Shown: one piece after another, positions 1 to 8,096 of the stretch
Layout of the letters: each line of letters begins with the position of its first letter
Numbering within the stretch: position 1 is the first letter of the stretch
NCBI GenBank assembly: GCA_020433835.1
Contig: JAGRBY010000327.1
Coordinates: 1 to 8,096 of the forward strand
Direction of reading: 5' to 3'
From: Anaerolineae bacterium
GTDB lineage: Bacteria > Chloroflexota > Anaerolineae > 4572-78 > J111
Length of the DNA: 8,096 bases
Position numbers and translations under genes: made by a program
Notes under the pieces: model-generated
The model's database searches: none
The model's input: the letters and a program-made list of their open reading frames with translations, nothing else
Told to the model about the DNA's origin: nothing

Positions 1-184
1 CAGTAGCGTCACTATCGGCTTTCGCGTTACGCCGGAGCTGAAAAATATTATCCGATTCGTGGATGATCCAACCATCAGTATAACGGTGGTCAATGACGAG
101 CCGATAAATTCGAAAGCGGAACAGGAAAAAACAGAACGCGAAGCTGCCTTAGATCACCTTATTGCCGAAATGAAAAAGGCCTAA
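1..184 (+). CDS. 3' end of an unrecognised protein gene (5' truncated by window edge)
   Basis: This is the only plus-strand frame open from the left edge (codons from base 2) and it ends at TAA 182-184. It gives about 60 C-terminal residues. The first half alternates hydrophobic residues and looks like beta structure (VTIGFRV, ISITVVNDEP). The last ~25 residues are highly charged and alanine-rich, ending EMKKA, and look like an amphipathic helix. I do not recognise the family from this fragment and assign no function. The other two plus frames have stops within the first 40 bases. A likely promoter and a hairpin separate it from the kinase operon, so it is probably a separate transcription unit in the same direction. 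That it is coding is probable but rests only on the open frame and plausible composition. Confidence 0.6.
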   Translation, partial: SSVTIGFRVTPELKNIIRFVDDPTISITVVNDEPINSKAEQEKTEREAALDHLIAEMKKA

Positions 185-235
185 CATTAGTACCTATTCC
201 TTACAAAATTGATAGACTCGAACACCGTCGGAAAA

Positions 236-244
236 TGCTATAAT
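236..244 (+). promoter_or_regulatory. Candidate extended -10 promoter for the kinase operon
   Basis: TGCTATAAT reads as an extended -10 element: TG, one base, then the perfect hexamer TATAAT at 239-244. There is no good -35 at 16-18 bp. TTGATA at 209-214 is the best hexamer nearby, but its 24-bp spacing is too long. Extended -10 promoters can work with a weak -35. A second -10-like hexamer, TATAAC, lies at 251-256. Initiation near 251 would leave a leader of about 190 nt before the kinase start at 440, containing the 303-379 hairpin. Confidence 0.45.
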
Positions 245-302
245 AGAGAGTATAACTTTGGTAGTGTCTCTGAGTTTTCGCCATGAGTATAGCCAACTGA
301 TT

Positions 303-379
303 TAAGAACACAGATGCGCAGGATTGACGGATTTTTTTCTGTATTTTTTAATCCGCTCATCCTGCCAATCCTGTTCTTA
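303..379. repeat. Imperfect 31-bp inverted repeat, probably an interspersed palindromic element
   Basis: The left arm (303-333) and right arm (350-379) are imperfect reverse complements. Three blocks pair exactly: TAAGAACA (303-310 with 372-379), GCAGGAT (318-324 with 359-365) and CGGATT (328-333 with 350-355). Short mismatched internal loops separate them, and the apical loop is a T-rich 16 nt. Units of the GGATTGNCAGGAT/GGATT type recur in intergenic DNA of many bacteria, so this may be one copy of a dispersed family; that part is from memory and not tested here. No T-run follows the right arm, so it is not a canonical intrinsic terminator. Just downstream, 391-406 has two ACGAA words 9 bp apart, which may belong to the same repeat cluster. 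Confidence 0.7.
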
Positions 380-439
380 CCAATGGCAAAAACGAATGAC
401 ACGAACTAACTTTCATCTTTTTAAGCAGGAGTTAACTGT

Positions 440-3400
440 ATGTCGCTCCCTGCTCGAGCGATTGCCAAAAAAGGGACTCAACCTCTGCGCTCCATAAAAA
501 CTAAATTTATACTGCTGCTGTTAGCGGTCTCCATTTTACCGTTGATGGGGGTCGGCTGGTTTACCTATGCTGTTTCAAAACGTCTTTTGCAAACACAAGT
601 GTCAAACCAGCTTATTACAATACGCAATTTAAAGGCCGAGCAGTTTGAAATCTTTTTCACCGAAACGGAAGAAGATATTCGGCTGATTGTAAAGCTGCCC
701 ACAATCATCCGGGCGATCCAAACATTCAGCAATTCAGACTCTCAAGCAGCTCATATCCCAACCGCGGACACGGATGGCGTGTTCTCTCCGATTTTTCAAG
801 AAATTTTGGATACCGAAGGGTACGACAATCTGTTTCTCCTCTCGTCGACTGGTGCTATTGTTTACCAACACCACCCGAACCAGGCCGCAGTAGACGCCCT
901 TTCCATGCTGAAAACGGAGTGGTTGACAGCGTTTCAAGCCTCTTACAATCCTATAATTGCCCCCCAACTGATAATGTCTTCCGACGCAGATAATCAAATC
1001 TATAGTTTTGTGGCCGCACCCATTACGGTCGATGGTACGCTGATCGGGGTGTTTGTTTATGCCCTCTCAACCAGCAGAATCGAGCAAATTTTACATAGCC
1101 AAACCGACAGCACCGTTTATCAAAGCCAAATATCGCTCTATTTGATAAGCCCCGACCAGAACATCTATTCAAACCTGCCTCTCGATGGTGACGGAATAGA
1201 GAATCAAACACCCGATGAAAGCATCCTTCAGCACGCCCTAGTTGGTCAAACCAAAGTTGAGCACATCGTTAATGATCAAGATGTGTCGATTATAAGTGCC
1301 TACCAACCTCTAACGGTGATGAATCAAACGTGGGCATTGGTCGCGGAAACCAGAGAGGATCAGGCTTTTGCGGCGTTGCGCGCTTTACAAATTTGGGCTT
1401 TGTGGAATGTGGTGTTTATTATTATTGTCGTAACCGGCCTGGGAATTTTAATTGCCAGGACTATTACGCGCCCTATCTCCAACTTAACGCATGCTTCAAC
1501 TGCGATAGCCCAGGGAGATTGGAGTCAACCGGTCGAAGTGATGAGCCAAGATGAAATTGGACTACTGGCTCAATCATTTAATACTATGCGCGTGCAGTTG
1601 CAACAGGCATTTGAAACGCTGGAAGAGCGTGTCCAAAAACGGACGCGCGCGCTGGAAACCACCACAGAAATCAGTTACCAATTGACGGCGATATTAGACC
1701 TGGATGAGATTCTCACGTATGTCATCGATCGCTTGCAAGCCGAGTACGATTTTTACAACACCCACATTTATCTTTTAGAGGACGATGAAAAACTGGTTTT
1801 GGCGGCCGGTACAAATCCGGCCTGGACCCAATTAAAAAAAGCAAACCACACCATTCACCTCAATACCCAGGGTAGTCCGATTGCTCACACAGCGCGAACG
1901 CGTGAAATTGTCATCATCAACAATGTTCACCAAACCGATACGTGGGTATCGAACTTTATTTTACCCACAACCAAGGCCGAAATAGCCGTCCCCATTATGG
2001 TCGGTGTGGCGGAAGATTTGGAGGGGGTATTGGATGTTCAAAAAAATGAGCCGGACAGCTTCAGCGAAAGTGATGCGCGTTTGCTGCGATCATTGGCCAA
2101 TCAGGTGGGGGTGGCTATTCACAACGCGCGTCTGTACAGTGTAGTCCATCATGAATTAGCCGAACGCGAACGGGCGGAAATAGCCTTGCAGGCCGCTCAC
2201 GATGAATTAGCCGCCCGAGCAAAGCAGCTTGAAGCCCAAAAGGATGAGCTAGTAAAAGCCAAAGAAGCCGCCGAAGCCGCCAGCCGAGCCAAGAGCGAAT
2301 TTTTGGCGAATATGAGCCATGAACTGCGCACCCCGCTCAACGGCATTTTAGGCTACACCCACATTCTCAAACAAGAGCCTCAGTTAGCGAAACCCCAAAA
2401 AGAGGGGTTAAACATTATTCAACAAAATGGCGACCACTTGCTAACCTTAATTAATGACATTCTTGACCTCTCTAAAATTGAGGCCCGCAAGGTAGAAATT
2501 TATCCGACCGACTTTCATCTACCCAATTTCTTAACCAGCATTACCGAAATCTATCGTATTCAAGCCATGCAGCGTAATCTCACATTTAAGTACGAACTGT
2601 TAAGCCATCTACCCACAGGCGTTCACGCCGACCAAAAGCGGCTCCGTCAAGTTATTATCAATTTGCTGGATAACGCTATTAAATATACAAACACCGGCCA
2701 AATTTGTTTTCGAGTCAAAGAACTTGATGCCCCAGAAGAACACTATGGCCTCAAGATAATTCAATTCGAGGTGGCCGACACAGGCATCGGTATCGCCCCC
2801 GACCAAATCGACAAAATATTTTTACCCTTTGAACAAGCCACAGAAATTCGGCGTCGGGGCGACGGCACAGGGTTAGGTTTGGCTATTGCCTATCACTTAA
2901 TTATGCTTATGGACAGCGAGCTAAAGGTTCAAAGCGAACCGGGGGTTGGTTCTACCTTTTGGTTCGATTTGCCGATAAACGTGGTCTCAGAACCTGTTGA
3001 AAAAACCAAATCAAGCCAGCATCCTATTCTGCGTTACGAAGGCCCTCCACGCACCATGTTGGTTGGCGACAGTAACAAGTCAAACCGAACGGCGCTCATC
3101 AATCTACTAGAGCCGGTCAACTTTAAAGTCATTGAAGCTCTGGATAATGAAGAGGTCATCGCCAAAGCAAAAGCCGCGCAGCCTGACCTTATTTTTATCA
3201 CCCTTCCCCTACTGGCAACCATGAGACCTGATTTGGTTCAAGAATTTGAGCATCACATCGCCACATCATCCGTACCAATCGTAATAACCTCAGTTGAAGA
3301 AACAAGCAAAGAGACGTATCATGAATTATTATCAAACTATCAAGCTTTTTTACCCAAACAAGCTTCGGTAGAGGATCTCTTTGCTGTGATTCAAGCGCAT

Positions 3401-3694
3401 CTCAACGTCATCTGGGTTTACGAAGACCAAGATCCGGAAGATAGAGAAACCGCACCTTACAGTCTAGAGCAACTTATGCAGATTGTAGCACCGCCGCCCG
3501 CCGGTGAAATGAAAATTTTATTCGAACTGGCCATGATGGGCGACATGGCCGGTTTACAAAAACGGGCAGAACAACTTAAAAAAATCGACCATAAGTACGT
3601 ACCCTTCGCCACCAAACTAAGCGCCCTTGCCAAAAATTTCGACGAAGAAAAAGCCCTAGCCCTTGTAGAAAAATACATGAAGAGGAGAGAATGA
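440..3694 (+). CDS. Membrane-bound hybrid-type sensor histidine kinase (Cache-HAMP-GAF-kinase-degenerate receiver)
   Basis: A 1084-residue sensor kinase of the inner membrane. Domains in order: TM1 (about 23-45); a periplasmic double-Cache-like sensor (about 46-312); TM2 (about 319-339); HAMP (about 340-392) with a signalling helix; GAF (about 405-566); a long Ala/Glu/Lys-rich coiled coil (568-618); HisKA with SHELRTP and phosphorylatable His627; and an ATPase domain with N box [10 protein letters not shown] (Asn745), G1 box DTGIG (780-784), F box (Phe794, Phe797) and G2 box GDGTGLGL (807-814). All kinase motifs look intact. Residues about 870-992 have a receiver fold pattern but lack the acceptor Asp: Thr921 stands in its place, and one of the acidic pair is Gly876 (Asp877, Thr950 and Lys973 remain). 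The last ~75 residues are helical, like tails found after receivers in some large hybrid kinases. The start is supported by AGGAG at 427-431, 8 nt before ATG. The stop overlaps the next kinase by 4 bp. The signal sensed is unknown. Confidence 0.93.
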   Translation: MSLPARAIAKKGTQPLRSIKTKFILLLLAVSILPLMGVGWFTYAVSKRLLQTQVSNQLITIRNLKAEQFEIFFTETEEDIRLIVKLPTIIRAIQTFSNSDSQAAHIPTADTDGVFSPIFQEILDTEGYDNLFLLSSTGAIVYQHHPNQAAVDALSMLKTEWLTAFQASYNPIIAPQLIMSSDADNQIYSFVAAPITVDGTLIGVFVYALSTSRIEQILHSQTDSTVYQSQISLYLISPDQNIYSNLPLDGDGIENQTPDESILQHALVGQTKVEHIVNDQDVSIISAYQPLTVMNQTWALVAETREDQAFAALRALQIWALWNVVFIIIVVTGLGILIARTITRPISNLTHASTAIAQGDWSQPVEVMSQDEIGLLAQSFNTMRVQLQQAFETLEERVQKRTRALETTTEISYQLTAILDLDEILTYVIDRLQAEYDFYNTHIYLLEDDEKLVLAAGTNPAWTQLKKANHTIHLNTQGSPIAHTARTREIVIINNVHQTDTWVSNFILPTTKAEIAVPIMVGVAEDLEGVLDVQKNEPDSFSESDARLLRSLANQVGVAIHNARLYSVVHHELAERERAEIALQAAHDELAARAKQLEAQKDELVKAKEAAEAASRAKSEFLANMSHELRTPLNGILGYTHILKQEPQLAKPQKEGLNIIQQNGDHLLTLINDILDLSKIEARKVEIYPTDFHLPNFLTSITEIYRIQAMQRNLTFKYELLSHLPTGVHADQKRLRQVIINLLDNAIKYTNTGQICFRVKELDAPEEHYGLKIIQFEVADTGIGIAPDQIDKIFLPFEQATEIRRRGDGTGLGLAIAYHLIMLMDSELKVQSEPGVGSTFWFDLPINVVSEPVEKTKSSQHPILRYEGPPRTMLVGDSNKSNRTALINLLEPVNFKVIEALDNEEVIAKAKAAQPDLIFITLPLLATMRPDLVQEFEHHIATSSVPIVITSVEETSKETYHELLSNYQAFLPKQASVEDLFAVIQAHLNVIWVYEDQDPEDRETAPYSLEQLMQIVAPPPAGEMKILFELAMMGDMAGLQKRAEQLKKIDHKYVPFATKLSALAKNFDEEKALALVEKYMKRRE

Positions 3695-6003
3695 CTACCA
3701 AACCAGAAAAATTCGTCACCAATCTCACAGCTAATCACGGAACCCATACTATCTTGATCGTCGATGATAACCGCGATAACTTAGCCGTTCTATCGTATTA
3801 TCTCAATACGTACGGATTTCGGGTTTTAGTAGCCCGTAATGGGGAGAGCGCCCTCCAAAAAGCGCTATATGTTAAACCGGATATTATTTTGCTCGATGTC
3901 CTCATGCCGGGCATCGATGGCTTTGAAACCTGCCAACGGCTAAAAGAAAACCGCCACACACGCGATATTCCCGTTATTTTTATGACCGCCCTAACCGAAG
4001 CCGGTGACAAAGTAAGAGGCTTTCAGGTTGGCGGGGTCGATTATATCACCAAGCCACTGCAACATGAAGAAGTGTTAGCGCGGGTTAGAACCCATCTTAG
4101 CATCCGCGACCTTACCCACAATCTGCAAGATCAAGCCAATCAACTCCAACGTATGAATACCGATTTGGTCAAACGGACCATTCAATTAGAAACCAGCAGC
4201 CAACTCGGCCAACAAGTCACGTCTATTCTTGATTTAGATGAGTTGATGGCGCGGGTGGTTGAGCTAATCCAATTTAAGTTTAACTACTATTTCGTCAGCA
4301 TCTGGTTGATAGAGGAACAGCAAGGAGCTGTTATTCTGCGAGCCGGAGCAGGCTTAGACAAAAACTCACCGTTGTCTCCCGGCTCTCAACTTTCTATTGA
4401 AGACACCAAATACGCTGTTGTCTGGGTTAGCCAAAGCGGCAACGCCTACCTAACAAACGCAACAGATAAAACTAAAAAATTGCTGGCACCCCACGCTTTT
4501 CCAAAAGCCCAATCCGAATTAACGCTTCCTCTAAAAATTGGCCAGGAAAGCATAGGTGTGCTCGATATTTTGAGTAACCGCTTCTCAGAATTTGTCGAAG
4601 AAGATATCGTTGTACTCCAAACGTTGGCCGATCAGATTGCTATTGCTATCCGAAACGCAGAATTTTACAAGGTAGAGCAGCGACGCCGGCGGCTGGCTGA
4701 GTCGTTAGAATACACGGGTCGCGTACTATCCGGCACGCTCGACATTCGCCATGTGCCCGGCCGTATTCTCGATGAAGTAGCTAATGTGGTACCTTACGAA
4801 CGCGGACTGCTGCTGCTGCACCGGGGTGATACCCTGCAAAGTGTCGCCCAACGCGGCTTCCCCGATCACGAAACCACGCTGCCCCTCAGCATCTCCATTC
4901 GCTCCGGCGATATCTTCAAACGCATCACCAAACTGCGCCGTCCGCTGCTGATCAACGATGTCACCAAAGACTCCGGTTGGCGACAGCTCGAATGGCTGCC
5001 GATAAACCACTCGTGGCTGGGGGTACCCTTAATTGCCAAAAGCAAAGTCATCGGCATGATGTCCCTTACCCGCGAAATGATTAATGCGTTTAGCCTCGAT
5101 GATGTCACTGTGGCGTTAGCCTTTGCCGGACAAGCCGCTATCGTACTGGAAAACGCCGGCCTGTATGATGAAATCAGTCAGCTTAACGAAGATCTTGAAC
5201 GCAAAGTAGCCCAGCGCACTGAAGAACTCAAGAAAGCCTACAAAACCCTGGAACAGCTCGACCAAACCAAAACCGATTTTATCAACGTCACCTCGCACGA
5301 GCTGCGCACACCGCTTTCCGTCATCAAAGGCTATACCCAAATTCTGGCGATTTTACCTCCCGTCAGCAAAAATGAGAAGGCCAAAGAATTGTTAGGCGGC
5401 ATCAATGCCGGCGTCAACCGCCTCCATCAAATCGTCAATACCATGCTCGATGTCGTCCGCATCGATGCCGAAGTATTACGCCCCCATTATGAACGCATCA
5501 CCATCGAAGAGAAAATACACGAGATCAACCAGCAATTTACCGCTGCCCTCCAAGAGCGAAATCTCTCTGTAAACGTTTACAATCTCAAAAATCTCCCTAC
5601 TATCCATGCTGACCCGGATCTACTCGATAAAGTTTTCTACAATCTCATCGTCAACGCCATAAAATACACACCCGACGGCGGTACAATCACGATTACCGGC
5701 AAGACCACGCAACTCAACGAGCAGCCGGCTGTAGAACTTATCATCAGCGATAGTGGCATCGGCATTGACCCGGAACATCACGATCAAATCTTTAAAAAGT
5801 TTTATCAAACCGGAGAGGTATCGCTTCACTCATCAGGAGAAACCAAGTTTAAGGGCGGTGGGCCGGGGTTGGGCCTGGCTATTGTGCATGGTATTATGCA
5901 AGCTCACAGAGGGCAGGTTTGGGTTGAAAGCGAAAAACATGACGAAGAAACGTATCCCGGCAGCCACTTTCACGTGGTACTGCCCGTAAATCAACTGGCG
6001 TAA
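3691..6003 (+). CDS. Soluble histidine kinase with N-terminal receiver and two GAF domains
   Basis: A 770-residue cytoplasmic protein with no membrane segment. The N-terminal receiver (about 19-137) is complete: acidic pair Asp25/Asp26, acceptor Asp69 in ILLDVLMPG, Thr99 and Lys121 in ITKP. A helical linker (138-165) leads to GAF1 (about 166-326) and GAF2 (about 340-492), then a signalling helix with KVAQRTEEL. The HisKA motif SHELRTP carries His536. The ATPase domain has N box [10 protein letters not shown] (Asn655), G1 box DSGIG (687-691), F box (Phe701, Phe704) and G2 box GGGPGLGL (722-729). ATG overlaps the upstream stop as ATGA, with GAGGAG at 3682-3687 only 3 nt away, which suggests translational coupling. 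The receiver probably takes phosphate from a partner kinase, most simply the upstream gene, and gates this kinase's own activity. There is no DNA-binding output domain. G+C rises from about 47% in the GAF1 coding region to about 58% early in GAF2, by hand count. Confidence 0.94.
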   Translation: MTTKPEKFVTNLTANHGTHTILIVDDNRDNLAVLSYYLNTYGFRVLVARNGESALQKALYVKPDIILLDVLMPGIDGFETCQRLKENRHTRDIPVIFMTALTEAGDKVRGFQVGGVDYITKPLQHEEVLARVRTHLSIRDLTHNLQDQANQLQRMNTDLVKRTIQLETSSQLGQQVTSILDLDELMARVVELIQFKFNYYFVSIWLIEEQQGAVILRAGAGLDKNSPLSPGSQLSIEDTKYAVVWVSQSGNAYLTNATDKTKKLLAPHAFPKAQSELTLPLKIGQESIGVLDILSNRFSEFVEEDIVVLQTLADQIAIAIRNAEFYKVEQRRRRLAESLEYTGRVLSGTLDIRHVPGRILDEVANVVPYERGLLLLHRGDTLQSVAQRGFPDHETTLPLSISIRSGDIFKRITKLRRPLLINDVTKDSGWRQLEWLPINHSWLGVPLIAKSKVIGMMSLTREMINAFSLDDVTVALAFAGQAAIVLENAGLYDEISQLNEDLERKVAQRTEELKKAYKTLEQLDQTKTDFINVTSHELRTPLSVIKGYTQILAILPPVSKNEKAKELLGGINAGVNRLHQIVNTMLDVVRIDAEVLRPHYERITIEEKIHEINQQFTAALQERNLSVNVYNLKNLPTIHADPDLLDKVFYNLIVNAIKYTPDGGTITITGKTTQLNEQPAVELIISDSGIGIDPEHHDQIFKKFYQTGEVSLHSSGETKFKGGGPGLGLAIVHGIMQAHRGQVWVESEKHDEETYPGSHFHVVLPVNQLA

Positions 6004-6009
6004 AGACAA

Positions 6010-6093
6010 AGGTGACAGTCACTTGGACGCCCTAAAATCGACCTATTGGGGCTAATCCAAGGCCGATTGTCTACCACTAAGTGACTGTCACCT
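6010..6093. repeat. 84-bp nested palindrome with perfect 15-bp terminal inverted repeats
   Basis: AGGTGACAGTCACTT at 6010-6024 is the exact reverse complement of AAGTGACTGTCACCT at 6079-6093. Each arm is itself an odd palindrome, GTGAC-N-GTCAC. Inside, AATCGACCTATTGG (6036-6049) pairs imperfectly with CCAAGGCCGATT (6057-6068) around a 7-nt loop, so the whole element can fold as one long interrupted hairpin on either strand. It fills most of the spacer between the kinase operon and the next gene and contains no ORF. This looks like a dispersed palindromic unit (REP- or MITE-like); that is an inference, as no second copy lies in the window. No T-run follows, so intrinsic termination is doubtful, although it could slow polymerase or protect mRNA ends. 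The symmetric GTGACNGTCAC ends could also bind a dimeric regulator. Confidence 0.8.
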
Positions 6094-6118
6094 GCCTTAT
6101 CAACGTAAAGAGTCTATT

Positions 6119-7144
6119 ATGATAAACTGGTCTCCCCCAGCCGATTGGCTCAAAATTACCACCATCGATCTGCACACCGAAGGCGAACCCTTACGCGTGA
6201 TTATCGACGGCTGGCCTGATATGCCGGGCCAAACCATCCTCGAAAGACGTCGCTACGCGAAAATACAGCTCAATACCCTACGCACAGCCTTGATGTGGGA
6301 GCCGCGTGGACACGCCGATATGTATGGCTGCCTGATCACCCCACCCGTCACCCCTGAGGCAGATGTGGGCGTTCTTTTTATGCATAATGAAGGTTTTAGC
6401 ACGATGTGTGGTCACGGAATTATCGCCGTTACCAAACTTCTCCTGGCAACGGGCTATTTGCCCCTTTCCAGTCCGCTTAGCACGGTTAAAATCGACACAC
6501 CGGCCGGATTGGTGACAGCCCACGCACGCGTATCGGCAGGACAGATTAGCAGCGTCTTCTTTCACAATGTACCCTCGTTTGTTGTGGCTTTAGATGAGAT
6601 TGTTGAGGTGCCGGGCCTGGGAGAGGTGCGCTATGATCTGGCCTTTGGCGGTGCATTTTATGCCTACGTGCAGGCCCAATCTGTGGGGTTAACCTGCACG
6701 CCCGACAACTTTCAGGCGCTGATCGACAAAGGCCGTTTGATAAAGCAGGCGGTTATGGCCAGCCGCACCATCCCCCATCCGTTTGAAGACGATTTAAGTT
6801 TTCTATATGGGACAATTTTTATCGATGCGCCGCGCAGCGAGGATGCCCACAGCCGCAACGTCTGCATTTTTGGCGAAGGCGAGGTTGATCGCAGCCCGAC
6901 CGGCACCGGCGTTAGCGGCCGCATGGCGATTCACTACGCCCGAGGCGAAGTCGGCCTCAACGAGCCGTTGGTTATCGAGAGTATTATCGGCAGTCGCTTC
7001 ACCGGCCGGGTGGTGGAGACAACGACCTTTGGCACTTACGCAGCCGTCATCCCTGAGGTTGAGGGGACGGCTCACATCACAGGCCGACACGAGTTTGTCA
7101 TCGATCCGGCTGATCCGCTCAATCAAGGATTTATTTTGCGTTAA
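6119..7144 (+). CDS. Probable trans-3-hydroxy-L-proline dehydratase (proline racemase superfamily)
   Basis: A 341-residue cytosolic enzyme, a normal length for the proline racemase superfamily. The N terminus has the family signature [16 protein letters not shown] (13-28). The first catalytic motif, MCGHG, carries Cys97. The second is DRSPTGTG (257-264), where the second catalytic Cys of racemases and 4-hydroxyproline epimerases is replaced by Thr261. In this family a Cys/Thr pair is the mark of trans-3-hydroxy-L-proline dehydratase, as in human L3HYPDH. It converts trans-3-hydroxy-L-proline to pyrroline-2-carboxylate, which a separate reductase turns into proline. With only one Cys, two-base racemisation is unlikely. 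The ATG has a weak AAAGAG (6107-6112) 6 nt upstream. The start is supported because the signature begins 12 residues in, as is usual. The gene begins 25 bp after the 84-bp palindrome and no clear promoter is visible. No pyrroline-2-carboxylate reductase lies in this window. The superfamily is very sure, the exact reaction less so. Confidence 0.88.
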   Translation: MINWSPPADWLKITTIDLHTEGEPLRVIIDGWPDMPGQTILERRRYAKIQLNTLRTALMWEPRGHADMYGCLITPPVTPEADVGVLFMHNEGFSTMCGHGIIAVTKLLLATGYLPLSSPLSTVKIDTPAGLVTAHARVSAGQISSVFFHNVPSFVVALDEIVEVPGLGEVRYDLAFGGAFYAYVQAQSVGLTCTPDNFQALIDKGRLIKQAVMASRTIPHPFEDDLSFLYGTIFIDAPRSEDAHSRNVCIFGEGEVDRSPTGTGVSGRMAIHYARGEVGLNEPLVIESIIGSRFTGRVVETTTFGTYAAVIPEVEGTAHITGRHEFVIDPADPLNQGFILR

Positions 7145-8096
7145 GATGTAACGTCGATAATGGCCTTGACGACTTCATTCTCATAAGCCTCATTCATCGC
7201 GAAGGCTTCGGGGGCCTGCTCCAGCGGGAAACGGTGACTGACGAGGCAGTTAAGATCGACAGCACCACTGCTCAACAGTTGGATCGAGCGTGGATACGTA
7301 TGCTTCATCCGCCGCGCAATGCGAATTGTTAATCCTTTGCGCCGCACGGTTGAGTGCTTCATCACCAGCGAGTCATTCTCAGAAATACCAACGATGACCA
7401 AACGCCCGCCCAGCCGCACCATCTCCGCACTTTGCTGCACCGAGTGATCGGCCCAGGCGGCCTCGATAGCGACATCAACGCCGTGGCCTCCCGTAGCCCG
7501 GAGCACCGCGTCAACCGGATCGACTTCATCGCAGTTGATCGGAATCCCGCCCAGTTTTTCGGCCACTTTCAACCGCCAAGGAAACTTATCACTGATAAAA
7601 ATCGGCTGTGCGCCGGACAGCTTCGCCATCTGCAAAATACTCAAACCGATACAGCCTGCGCCCAAAATGGCCACGCTGTTAGCCACTTTGATTTTTGCTA
7701 AATCAACAGCATGAACGGCGATACCTAACGGTTCCAGCAAAGCAGCCCCGGCATTATCGATGTGATCGGGTATCTGAAAACAGGTGCGGGCCGGCATATG
7801 CATCCACTGCACTAAACTGCCCTCATCCGGGTAAGAGCCACAAAAATGAAGATGGTGGCATAGGTTAGGATGGCCCTGCTCGCACATTTCACAACGCCAG
7901 CATGGCTGGGCCGGGTCGACGGCTACCCGCATCCCCGGCTCAAGTGGTTTGAAATCGCCGCCCATAGGATCATCGCCAATGGCCTCGATGATGCCGCCAA
8001 ATTCGTGGCCTAATGTCAGGGGCGACTCAAGCACATTGTCACCAATGCGTCCATCTTTGTAGCTGTGGAGATCGCTGCCGCAGATGCCGACCGAGG
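7141..8096 (-). CDS. Zinc-dependent medium-chain alcohol/polyol dehydrogenase, 5' end beyond window
   Basis: A minus-strand gene whose reading frame stays open to the right edge. The 317 visible residues lack only the usual N-terminal few dozen (numbers below start at the first full codon in the window). Catalytic zinc ligands appear as Cys5 in GICGSDLH, the GHE motif (His30, Glu31) and Glu121 in LLEPLG. Structural zinc is bound by four Cys at 65, 68, 71 and 79 (CWRCEMC then NLC). The Rossmann motif GAGCIG is at 145-150, and Asp169 at the end of the second strand suggests NAD over NADP. The layout matches threonine dehydrogenase, sorbitol dehydrogenase and related sugar-acid enzymes, and the substrate cannot be told from this. 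An internal GTG at 8034 is not the real start, since the catalytic Cys lies upstream of it in frame. TAA (complement of 7141-7143) overlaps the convergent dehydratase stop. Its promoter is outside the window. Confidence 0.93.
   Translation of the reverse strand, partial: SVGICGSDLHSYKDGRIGDNVLESPLTLGHEFGGIIEAIGDDPMGGDFKPLEPGMRVAVDPAQPCWRCEMCEQGHPNLCHHLHFCGSYPDEGSLVQWMHMPARTCFQIPDHIDNAGAALLEPLGIAVHAVDLAKIKVANSVAILGAGCIGLSILQMAKLSGAQPIFISDKFPWRLKVAEKLGGIPINCDEVDPVDAVLRATGGHGVDVAIEAAWADHSVQQSAEMVRLGGRLVIVGISENDSLVMKHSTVRRKGLTIRIARRMKHTYPRSIQLLSSGAVDLNCLVSHRFPLEQAPEAFAMNEAYENEVVKAIIDVTS

Noticed and set aside
575..1375. Cache sensor as an amino-acid (for example proline or hydroxyproline) receptor tied to the downstream dehydratase
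   Set aside because: The RxWY-type amino-acid-binding motif of dCache_1AA sensors was not visible in the periplasmic region, and the dehydratase is separated from the operon by a palindrome. The link is only proximity.
6023..6056. Promoter with TTGGAC (6023-6028) as -35
   Set aside because: No acceptable -10 hexamer lies 16-18 bp downstream, and the bases are explained by the palindrome.
6010..6093. Rho-independent terminator after the kinase operon
   Set aside because: The element is long, interrupted and only moderately G+C-rich, and neither strand has a T-run directly after the stem.
6010..6093. CRISPR-like repeat pair
   Set aside because: The two 15-bp units are inverted, not direct, there are only two, and the intervening sequence forms its own stem.
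6119..7144. Calling this gene a proline racemase or 4-hydroxyproline epimerase
   Set aside because: Both of those enzymes need a second catalytic Cys, and here it is Thr261.
6807..7151. Overlapping plus-strand open frame of 114 codons inside the dehydratase gene
   Set aside because: It is a frame shadow rich in Ala, Arg and Ser with no recognisable domain, and the dehydratase frame carries all conserved motifs. The other long reverse-strand frames inside the kinases are rejected for the same reason.
7141..8034. Dehydrogenase starting at the GTG complementary to 8032-8034
   Set aside because: The frame continues upstream to the window edge and encodes the conserved GICGSDLH segment with a catalytic zinc Cys, so the true start is outside the window.

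Overview
The window is ordinary bacterial chromosome, about half G+C, and holds five protein genes, two of them cut by the window edges. The large GAF-containing sensor kinases, ~1 kb-scale single genes and interspersed palindromic repeats would fit an environmental lineage such as Chloroflexota, or a similar signalling-rich phylum. That placement is a low-confidence impression, because there is no rRNA or other marker gene here.

Layout. Positions 1-184 carry the 3' end of an unrecognised plus-strand gene. The next 255 bp hold a likely extended -10 promoter (236-244) and an imperfect 31-bp inverted repeat (303-379). Two long histidine-kinase genes follow (440-3694 and 3691-6003). They overlap by 4 bp (ATGA) and almost certainly form one translationally coupled operon. 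A 115-bp spacer is mostly filled by an 84-bp nested palindrome (6010-6093). After it comes a proline-racemase-superfamily gene (6119-7144), whose active-site pair Cys97/Thr261 points to trans-3-hydroxy-L-proline dehydratase. On the minus strand, a zinc-dependent medium-chain dehydrogenase (7141 to beyond 8096) converges on it, and the two stop codons overlap by 4 bp.

How the genes may work together. The first kinase is membrane-bound, with a periplasmic Cache-like sensor, HAMP, GAF, kinase core, a degenerate receiver and a C-terminal helical region. The second kinase is soluble, with an intact N-terminal receiver, two GAF domains and a kinase core. The simplest model is a relay: kinase 1 senses an external cue, its own receiver cannot be phosphorylated in the usual way, and the phosphoryl group goes to Asp69 of kinase 2. 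No DNA-binding or other output domain is present, so the final effector lies elsewhere. The dehydratase and the dehydrogenase look metabolic, and I see no firm link between them and the kinases. No CRISPR array, tRNA, rRNA, transposase gene or phage gene was seen. The most unusual features are the degenerate receiver, the split of receiver function between the two coupled kinases, and the two palindromic elements.
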